A stretch of 18,428 nucleotides of DNA from an uncultured Actinotalea sp. (lineage in GTDB: Bacteria; Actinomycetota; Actinomycetes; Actinomycetales; Cellulomonadaceae). The stretch spans positions 1 through 18,428 of the forward strand of contig NZ_CAMPHH010000032.1 in assembly GCF_946885855.1 (NCBI RefSeq), in the 5' to 3' direction. A program made the translations under genes and the position numbers. The notes under the pieces were generated by a model. That model was given only the letters and a program-made list of their open reading frames with translations, was not told the origin of the DNA and did no database searches. Shown here in pieces: positions 1-6,400 of the stretch (position 1 is the first letter of the stretch; each line of letters opens with the position of its first letter).

Positions 1-3
1 CGC

Positions 4-507
4 TCAGCCCTGCTGCCGACCGAGCCAGGCCGCGGCCGTGCGCTCCTCGGCCTCGATCGCCGCGCGGATCGCGCCGGCCGTCGCCTCCTCGACCGCGCCG
101 CCGAACAGCGGGATGGTGGCCCGCAGCTCGCCGTCGTAGTGCTGGGTGGTCGTGCCGTCCTCGTGCGCGACCAGACGCGTGGTCCCGCTGAGGCGGACCG
201 GCACGCCGGTGATCTCGACGACGACGGTGCCGTGGCGGACCCCCGGCTCCGGTGCCTCCCAGGCCTCGACCTGGCGCACCTCGAGGCCGGCGCCGAGCAG
301 CGCGCGGAACTGGGCCGGGACCGCGTCCGTCGGCATCTGCCGCCGGGTCGTCACGGTGAACGCCTCGGTCGCCCGGCCGACGACGTCGACCTGGTGGCTC
401 ACCGCCCCGGTCGCCCGGACCTTCTCCTGGACGAACGCCTCGTCGGCGAGCAGGGTCCCGACGCGCTCGAGATCGGCGTCGTAACGGACCTGGGCGGTCA
501 GGTGCAC
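4..507 (-). CDS. DUF2505 domain-containing protein
   Basis: This 167-residue protein matches what I know of the actinobacterial DUF2505 family, small soluble proteins with a fold like the START/polyketide cyclase group and no assigned reaction. Visible hallmarks are an N-terminal strand (residues 1-10), a Val-rich strand-turn pattern through residues 40-110, and a C-terminal amphipathic helix rich in Ala, Glu and Arg (about 140-165) typical of a helix-grip fold. No signal peptide or membrane helix is visible. The GTG start at 507 is supported by a GGAGG ribosome site five bases upstream (513-517 on the minus strand) and a TAGCCT box at 538-543. It is divergent from the histidine kinase at 668, sharing a 160-bp spacer. 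Family assignment is by recall of sequence style, so I am fairly sure; the function is unknown. Confidence 0.8.
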   Translation of the reverse strand: MHLTAQVRYDADLERVGTLLADEAFVQEKVRATGAVSHQVDVVGRATEAFTVTTRRQMPTDAVPAQFRALLGAGLEVRQVEAWEAPEPGVRHGTVVVEITGVPVRLSGTTRLVAHEDGTTTQHYDGELRATIPLFGGAVEEATAGAIRAAIEAEERTAAAWLGRQQG

Positions 508-537
508 CGGTTCCTCCGTGGGCTGGGCGGTCCGCTG

Positions 538-543
538 AGGCTA
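538..543 (-). promoter_or_regulatory. Candidate -10 box for the DUF2505 gene
   Basis: TAGCCT on the minus strand fits the actinobacterial TANNNT -10 pattern. It would place the transcript start about 24 bases before the GTG at 507, leaving room for the GGAGG ribosome site. No clear -35 is visible. Confidence 0.45.
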
Positions 544-655
544 ACAAGGCCGCGCGGTCCCCAGGCAGGACCCCCGTCGGTCGCCCGCGGTGGGCATCGG
601 CCGACGTCGGCCCGGCGTCCGGTGAGCGACCGGGTCGGGTCCCGGGCGCGTCTCC

Positions 656-661
656 TAGGCT
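656..661 (+). promoter_or_regulatory. Candidate -10 box, leaderless start of the PdtaS-type kinase
   Basis: TAGGCT ends six bases before the GTG at 668. That is the usual distance from a -10 box to the transcript start, so the mRNA would begin at the start codon. No Shine-Dalgarno sequence is present. The ten bases TCCTAGGCTG recur at the kinase start near 13569. Confidence 0.55.
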
Positions 662-667
662 GCGGGC

Positions 668-2152
668 GTGTCCACCCTGAGCGACCTCGTCCCGCGCCAC
701 GCCGACCTGTCGCCCGCCGACATCGAGTGGCTGCACCTGCTCGTCGGCGACTGGCAGCTCATCTCCGACCTCGCCTTCGCGGACCTCGTGCTGTGGCTGC
801 CGACGCGCGAGGGCGGCTGGGTGGCGATCGCCCAGGCGCGGCCGTCCACCGGCGCGACGGTCCACTACGACGACGTCGTGAACAGCGCGCCCCCGGAGGG
901 CCAGCGCACGCAGCTGGAACGGGCGCTCGCGGAGATGACGATCCAGCGCTCGCGGGAGCCGCGCTGGTTCGGCACGTACGCGGTGCGCGAGGAGGCGGTG
1001 CCGGTCGTGCACGACGGGCGGGCCATCGCCGTCGTCGCGCGGCAGACGAACCTCGGGGGAGCGCGGACGCCGAGCCGGCTCGAGCTCAACTACGTCGAGG
1101 CCGCGGACGACCTCGTCGGGATGATCGCGCGGGGGGAGTTCCCGTCCCCGAACGCGCCCACGGGGCCGCGCCGCGGAGCGCCGCGCGTCGGTGACGGGCT
1201 CATCCGGCTGAACTCCGAGGGCGAGGTCCTCTACGCCAGCCCGAACGCGCTCTCGGCGTTCCACCGCTTCGGCGTCATCGGCTCGCTCGTGGGCCGGTCG
1301 CTGGCCGAGGTGACCACCGAGCTGCTCGAGGACCGGTCCTCGGCGGACGAGTCCCTTCCGGTCGTCGTCATGGGTCGGGCGCCGTGGCGCACCGACCTGG
1401 AGTCGCGCGGCGTGTGCCTGTCGCTGCGCGCGGTGCCGCTGACCGAGCACGGGCAGCGGATCGGCGCGGTGCTGGTCTGCCGGGACGTGTCCGAGCTGCG
1501 TCGGCGCGAGCGGGAGCTCATCACCAAGGACGCGACGATCCGCGAGATCCACCACCGGGTGAAGAACAACCTCCAGACCGTCGCAGCGCTCCTGCGGCTG
1601 CAGGCGCGGCGGATGGAGTCGCCCGAGGCGCGCGCCGCGCTCGAGGAGGCCATGCGCCGGGTCACGACCATCTCCCTGGTCCACGAGACGCTGTCCCAGA
1701 CGCTCGACGAGACCGTCGACTTCGACGCTCTCGTGGACCGCAGCCTGCGCCTGGCGGCCGACGTCGCCTCGGCCGGCGCGAGCGTGCGGACCGTGCGCAT
1801 CGGGACGTTCGGGATGGTGCCGGCGGAGGACGCGACCGCGCTCGCCCTCATCCTCACCGAGCTCGTGACGAACGCGGTCGAGCACGGGTTCGTCGGGCGG
1901 GAGCGGGGGACCGTGGAGATCGCCGCCGAGCGCAGCGGCGCGCACCTGCGCGCCGTGGTCGCCGACGACGGCGTGGGGATGGGTCACGACCCGGGCAGCC
2001 CCAAGGGGGCGCTCTCCGGGCTCGGCACGCAGATCGTCGGCACGCTCGTGCGGAACGAGCTGCGCGGGACGATCGACTGGACCCCGCGCGAGGGCGGTGG
2101 CACGCAGGTCGCGCTCGACCTCGACCTGCGTGACCGTCGAGCCGCGATCTGA
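668..2152 (+). CDS. pdtaS: Cytosolic sensor histidine kinase, PdtaS type (GAF-PAS-HisKA_2-HATPase)
   Basis: A 494-residue soluble kinase with no membrane helix. Residues 1-155 fit the N-terminal GAF-like sensor of this family, 175-275 a PAS domain, 285-360 the HisKA_2 dimerisation and phosphotransfer domain, and 390-490 the ATPase domain. The phosphoacceptor region IHHRVKNNLQT holds H295/H296, the N-box holds N402 (TNAVEHG) and the G1 box is DDGVG at 433-437. In M. tuberculosis PdtaS signals to PdtaR, an ANTAR RNA-binding antiterminator; no pdtaR is in this window, as is usual for the pair. The neighbour whiB1 converges here just as Rv3219 and Rv3220c are adjacent in M. tuberculosis, which supports the name. 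The GTG start is preferred because of a TAGGCT box six bases upstream. Orthology is inferred from domain order plus gene order. Confidence 0.88.
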   Translation: MSTLSDLVPRHADLSPADIEWLHLLVGDWQLISDLAFADLVLWLPTREGGWVAIAQARPSTGATVHYDDVVNSAPPEGQRTQLERALAEMTIQRSREPRWFGTYAVREEAVPVVHDGRAIAVVARQTNLGGARTPSRLELNYVEAADDLVGMIARGEFPSPNAPTGPRRGAPRVGDGLIRLNSEGEVLYASPNALSAFHRFGVIGSLVGRSLAEVTTELLEDRSSADESLPVVVMGRAPWRTDLESRGVCLSLRAVPLTEHGQRIGAVLVCRDVSELRRRERELITKDATIREIHHRVKNNLQTVAALLRLQARRMESPEARAALEEAMRRVTTISLVHETLSQTLDETVDFDALVDRSLRLAADVASAGASVRTVRIGTFGMVPAEDATALALILTELVTNAVEHGFVGRERGTVEIAAERSGAHLRAVVADDGVGMGHDPGSPKGALSGLGTQIVGTLVRNELRGTIDWTPREGGGTQVALDLDLRDRRAAI

Positions 2153-2184
2153 GCGGCCCGGGGCGAGGGGCTCGGACCGGACAC

Positions 2185-2278
2185 GGCTCGGTCAGACCGG
2201 CTGGGACCGACCGGCTCGCTCAGACCGGCTCGGTCAGGCCGGCTCGGTCAGGCGGGCTCAGACCGGCTCGGTCAGGAC
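2185..2278. repeat. Seven-copy 14-bp tandem repeat after the kinase stop
   Basis: The unit is GGCTCGGTCAGACC. Copies begin at 2185, 2199, 2213, 2227, 2241, 2255 and 2265; the sixth is shortened to ten bases and the others differ by a few substitutions. The tract starts 33 bases after the kinase stop and ends just before the palindrome at 2292. It is noncoding on the plus strand. The unit length is not a multiple of three. The first copy contains the dyad CGGTC-A-GACCG, so RNA from the tract could form several alternative hairpins. Confidence 0.85.
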
Positions 2279-2291
2279 CCCGGACACGACT

Positions 2292-2323
2292 CGACCCCGG
2301 TCCTCCGCGGAGGACCGGGGTCG
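2292..2323. terminator. Perfect 32-bp palindrome, probable bidirectional terminator
   Basis: The 16 bases at 2292-2307 are the exact reverse complement of 2308-2323, with the centre at CCGCGG. It sits between two convergent stop codons (2152 plus, 2345 minus) and would form a very GC-rich hairpin in either transcript. There is no T-run, which is common for terminators in high-GC actinobacteria. Confidence 0.75.
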
Positions 2324-2344
2324 TGGTCGGTGCGAGCGGGGGGC

Positions 2345-2593
2345 TCAGCCGGCGCGGCGGGCGCGCGCGGTGCGGCGCTTGAGGGCGCGGCGCTCGTCCT
2401 CGGACAGACCGCCCCACACGCCCGCGTCCTGGCCGGACTCGAGCGCCCACTTCAGGCACGTGTCGACGACGGGGCAGCGACGGCAGACAGCCTTCGCCTC
2501 CTCGATCTGGACGAGGGCGGGGCCGGTGTTCCCGATCGGGAAGAACAGCTCCGGGTCCTCGTCGAGGCAGGCAGCGCGGTGGCGCCAATCCAT
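2345..2593 (-). CDS. whiB1: WhiB-family iron-sulfur transcriptional regulator, WhiB1 type
   Basis: An 82-residue protein with the four cluster-binding cysteines C9, C37, C40 and C46 (C-x2-C-x5-C after the first) and the family turn GVWGG at 58-62, followed by the basic tail KRRTARARR. The start MDWRH, the segment DPELFFPIGN and the run SEDERRALKRR closely match M. tuberculosis WhiB1 (84 residues). WhiB1 carries a nitric-oxide-sensitive 4Fe-4S cluster, binds the principal sigma factor and is essential in mycobacteria. The reading frame is open to 2716, but I chose ATG 2593 because it gives the canonical family N-terminus and has GAGGAG eight bases upstream (2602-2607). A hairpin-forming stretch lies in the leader at 2621-2644. 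It converges on the PdtaS-type gene as in M. tuberculosis. Confidence 0.95.
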   Translation of the reverse strand: MDWRHRAACLDEDPELFFPIGNTGPALVQIEEAKAVCRRCPVVDTCLKWALESGQDAGVWGGLSEDERRALKRRTARARRAG

Positions 2594-2601
2594 GGGTTCC
2601 A

Positions 2602-2607
2602 CTCCTC
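2602..2607 (-). promoter_or_regulatory. whiB1 ribosome binding site that decides the start
   Basis: GAGGAG on the minus strand lies eight bases before ATG 2593. It supports the 82-residue product over the longer open frame that reaches 2716. Confidence 0.75.
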
Positions 2608-2620
2608 GGGCACGCGGCGA

Positions 2621-2644
2621 GCCGCAACCCCTGTGGGGGGCGGC
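2621..2644 (-). promoter_or_regulatory. Hairpin in the whiB1 leader
   Basis: GCCGC at 2621-2625 pairs with GCGGC at 2640-2644, and CCCC at 2628-2631 pairs with GGGG at 2635-2638, closing a three-base loop with a small internal loop (AA opposite G). It would lie about 27 bases before the start codon in the whiB1 mRNA, upstream of the ribosome site. Function is unknown; it could be incidental to GC content. Confidence 0.35.
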
Positions 2645-2809
2645 GTGGCAGATGGGATCTCGTGCAGAACGTCCTATGACTGCTCCAAGCGTCACATGGA
2701 CATGCCGAGCACACAAGGGGTTACGCCGAGGTTTCCACAGGGTGTCATGAGGCGTAGGTCACATCACCGGATGCGACATGGTGCCACAGATCACGCGATC
2801 CGGGACACA

Positions 2810-2815
2810 TAAGGT
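2810..2815 (+). promoter_or_regulatory. Candidate -10 box, leaderless start of the small membrane protein
   Basis: TAAGGT ends six bases before GTG 2822, the spacing expected if transcription begins at the start codon. The 228-bp spacer 2594-2821 must also hold the whiB1 promoter, for which I see no convincing -10 or -35 pair. Confidence 0.5.
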
Positions 2816-2821
2816 CAGGGA

Positions 2822-3436
2822 GTGAGCAAGAACGCCCGCCGCCGCCGCCGCCCCGCCAGCCGCTCCGGGACCGGCCCGAGCAAGGCCCCGAGCAGAGGTG
2901 CCAGGAACGGGCCCGGCGACGGCCGCACCGGCGGCTCGGGTCGCCCGGGCGACCGGCCCTCCGTCCGCGGCGGCGACCGGCCGCCCGAGCCCGCCGGCGC
3001 CGCCGGCCCGGGGACCTCCGGCAGGCGCTCGACCCCCGCCGCACCGGGTAGGCCCACGGTGCCGGCCGTGCCGCCCGGCGTGCGCGTCGTCGTGGGCGCC
3101 GCGCTCCTCGAGGCGCTGGCGCTGGTGGTGCTCGCGGTGTGGGGCATGGCCCAGCTGGTGGCCGGGCAGCAGAGCTCCCCCGGCGTCGTGATCTTCCTGG
3201 TGGTGTTCGCCCTGGTGACGTCGGCGGCCCTCGTGCTCTCGGCGCGGGCGCTGTGGGCGGGCCGACGGACCGGGCGCGCGCCCGTGGCCACCTGGCAGCT
3301 GCTGCAGGGCGCCGTCGCGCTCGTGGTGCTCCAGGCGACGGCCGCGCCGGCGGCGTGGGTGGTGCTCGTCCTCTCCGCCGGGGTCTTCTTCCTGCTGCTC
3401 ACCCGTCCGGTGGTGGCCCACACGGTCGACCGCTGA
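2822..3436 (+). CDS. Putative four-helix integral membrane protein of unknown function
   Basis: A 204-residue protein in two parts. Residues 1-84 are a disordered-looking, strongly basic, Gly/Pro/Arg-rich cytosolic segment beginning SKNARRRRR. Residues 85-195 hold four likely membrane helices (about 88-112, 120-142, 157-173 and 176-194) with short loops, ending in a short tail at HTVDR. No catalytic motif is visible and I cannot name the family with certainty. M. tuberculosis also has a small integral membrane protein gene close to whiB1 (Rv3217c), so shared ancestry is possible, but I infer that only from position. The GTG start is supported by a TAAGGT box six bases upstream. It is divergent from whiB1 and converges on the FtsK-like gene with a 21-bp spacer. 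Confidence 0.75.
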   Translation: MSKNARRRRRPASRSGTGPSKAPSRGARNGPGDGRTGGSGRPGDRPSVRGGDRPPEPAGAAGPGTSGRRSTPAAPGRPTVPAVPPGVRVVVGAALLEALALVVLAVWGMAQLVAGQQSSPGVVIFLVVFALVTSAALVLSARALWAGRRTGRAPVATWQLLQGAVALVVLQATAAPAAWVVLVLSAGVFFLLLTRPVVAHTVDR

Positions 3437-3446
3437 CGCTGACCGC

Positions 3447-3468
3447 CCCTGGCCCTCTCAGGGCAGGG
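3447..3468. terminator. Hairpin at the convergent gene ends, possible terminator
   Basis: GCCCT at 3452-3456 pairs with AGGGC at 3460-3464, and CCCT at 3447-3450 pairs with AGGG at 3465-3468, with one bulged G and a three-base loop. It lies in the 21-bp gap between the membrane gene and the FtsK-like gene and runs into the last codons of the latter. It could end transcripts from both sides. Confidence 0.45.
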
Positions 3469-6400
3469 CGACCTGGACGCGTGCCACGCGTCCCGCGACG
3501 ACGAGTGCCGCGCGTCCCGGGTGGAGCGGTCGCAGCGGGTCCAGGGCGCACGTGAGGTCCGCGCCGGCCACCTCGGCGGACCCGGGCGTCCCCGGGGCGA
3601 GGACGACGAGGGTCGCGGTCGTCCGCAGGGCGGCGAGCAGGCCGCGGTACGCCGCGGCGACGCGGTCCGTCCGGGCCGCCACGACCAGGCGGGGCACGTC
3701 ACGGCGACCTTCCTCCGCCGCGTCGACCCAGGCCGCCAGCAGGTCCTCCGCGCGCGGCCGGCGGCGCAGGAGCACCTCGACGTCGTCGACGAGCACGACG
3801 CTTGACGGTGGGAGGGGCGCCTCTCCGGTAGCGAGGGCGAGCACCTCCGCAGGGTCGTCCTGGACGTCCTCACCGGTGTGCCGCAGGGCGGCCGCCAGGG
3901 TACGCAGCGCCGTGGTGCGGCCGGAGCCCGCGGGTCCGACGACGAGGACCGCCGCACCTGCGGGCACCCGCACCGGCCCTGCCCGGTCGCCGCCGACGCC
4001 CAGCAGCGGACCGGCACAGTCCGCGCCGCGGCCTCGGACCGGGACCGCGTCGCTCGTCCACCCGCCCGGTCCGGTGCCGTCGCCCGCGCCGTCCAGCGGC
4101 CGGCCGAGGCCGGCCGTGCCGCCGTCGTCGGCCGCGACGACGTCAGCGAGCCGCACGGACGCGGGCAGCGCGGCGATCCGCAGCGGTCCGGCCGGGGCCC
4201 CCACGCGGGACCTTGGCGCGGCCGGAGGCGGTCCGGCCGGTGGCAGCACCACCTGGCACAGCCGTGGCGCGCCGGCGCCGGGCGGTGGGACGTGGACCCC
4301 CCGCCCGGGCGGTGCCCCCGGTGACCACAGCGTCCGGGGCACGCCGAACCCGAGCGCGTCGTGCCCGTCGTCCACGCGCAGCACCACCCGCTCGGTGACG
4401 TGCCGCAGCAGGCGGTGCGCCTCGGCCGGCAGGGTGCTGACGGCGACGGCGACCCCGCACGTGCGCGACTCCCGGAGCACCCGGTCCAGCAGCTCGGCCC
4501 CGGGCGCGCGGGGCAGCAGGTCCAGCGAGCGCACGACGCCGGCTGCGTCGTCGACGCACAGCAGCACCGGGCCGCTGGTGCGGCCGGGGTCGAGCGGGGT
4601 GGGGTCGAGCAGGGTCGGGTCGAGCAGGGCGCGGACGAGCGCGGCGGCGCGCGCCGGGTCCTCGGGTCCGACCACGGTGCCCAGGCCGGGGTGCGGCCCG
4701 AGGGAGTGCCAGGGATCCGGGGAGCCGGCGGTGAGGACGTGGACGGCGGCGCCCTCCGCGAGGGCTGCGGCGGCAGCGGCGCGCAGGGTCGTCGTCCGGC
4801 CGGAGCCCGGGCCGCCGACGACCGCGAGGTGGCCCGCGCGGTCCCACCCGACGACGTCCCGGCGCCGCAGGTCGGGCAGGTCCCGCACGACGAGCGGGCT
4901 CCGCACCGCACCGTCGCGCACCGCCCCTGCGCCGCCGAGGTCGAGGACGTCGACGCTCGTGACGCGGTCCGGCAGCGGCGGCAGCCACGGTGCCTCGGGC
5001 CGGTCGCCACCCGTGGCGCGGTGCGCCGCCACCACCTCGGCGACGAGGCGGTCCACGACCTCCGGGGAGGGCTGCCCGTGCGCCGGCCCGGCGCTCGGCA
5101 CGTCCGGGTGGTGCCAGGGGCACCAGGTGGACCACGGCTCCCCGGGCCGGACCGGGACGGCGCCCCGTCCTCCTCGTGCCGCTGCGCCCGGGTCCGGCCC
5201 GGTGCCGGGCAGAGCGGCCCAGGCGGTCTGCAGCACGACCGGGCCCGCACCAGGCCGGGCCAGGACGGCACGGCCCGGGGTGGCGGCGGACAGGCCCGCG
5301 GCGTCCGGGACCTCGACGACGTCGCGGGAGTCGGCCGGGTCGGTCACGCGCAGGCAGATCCGCAGGGGGAGGTTGGCCCGCAGCTGGGCGTCGACCACGC
5401 CGGCGGGGCGCTGCGTCGCCAGCACCAGGTGCATCCCCAGCGACCGGCCCTGCGTCGCCAGGCGCACGAGGGCGGGCACGAACTCCGGCAGGTCCTCGAC
5501 GAGCGCCCGGAACTCGTCCACGACCACCACCAGGCGCGGCGGGGGCTGCGGCAGGTCGGCCACGTCCGTGACGTCCGCCGCGGCCAGGCACTCCTCACGT
5601 CGCCGCAGCTCGGTGCGGAGGCCCGCGAGGGCGCGCGCCGCCGTCGCGGCGTCGAGGTCCGTGACCATGCCGGTGACGTGCGGCAGGTCGCGGGTGCGAC
5701 CGAACCCGGCGCCGCCCTTGTAGTCGAGGAGGACCATCGCCACCTCGCTCGGTGGTCGGGTCAGCGCGAGCGCGAGGAGCAGGGTCTGCAGCAGCTCGGA
5801 CTTGCCGGCCCCGGTCGTCCCGGCGACGAGGACGTGCGGTCCGTCGCCGACGAGGTCGACGCCGACAGCCCCGGCGCCGTCCGCGCCGAGCGCGAGGTCG
5901 AGGCGTCGACGGCTCCCCGCCGCGGCCCACGCCCGGACGATGCCGGTGGTCTCCGTCGCGAGCCCGAGGTCGGCCGGTGACACCCGCAGGGGGATGCCGT
6001 TCCCGCCGGGGGCGCCGGGGGCACGACGCCCAGCCGCACCCGCCTCCGCCTCGGCGTCCGCCGGGCCATGGACGCCCCCGGGAACCCCGGACGTGCCGGA
6101 CGTGCCGGACGCGGGAAGTGCCGCGCACCGCCGCGCGTGCCGTTCCGCCCAGCCGACCGTGACGCGGGGCACCTCGACCGCGAGCATCGAGGCGTCCGGG
6201 CCGCGCAGCACCGCGCCGGCGTCGCTCGGGTCGGCGGGAGGCCGCACCTCGAGGACCCAGGGGCACCACGCCGGAAGGTCCGCCTCGTGCTCCTCCAGCA
6301 GCACCAGACCCGCGGCGGGGGAGCGGCACGTCGTCCACCAGCGGTGCAGGGCGGGCCGTCGTGCGCCGCCGTCGGCGTCCAGGACGAGCACCCGCCCGGT

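Noticed and set aside
2220..2714. Minus-strand frame of 164 residues overlapping whiB1
   Set aside because: It is an alternate frame of whiB1 and runs through the tandem repeat and palindrome; no recognisable domain.
2781..2794. Possible CRP-like site GTG-N8-CAC above the small membrane gene and whiB1
   Set aside because: Only the GTG and CAC cores and one inner base fit the TGTGA-N6-TCACA pattern; six fixed bases are too few in GC-rich sequence. whiB1 is a CRP target in M. tuberculosis, so a motif scan would still be fair.
2815..5271. Minus-strand open frame of 818 residues
   Set aside because: It runs antisense through the small membrane gene and in the wrong frame through the EccC-like gene; composition is shadow-like.
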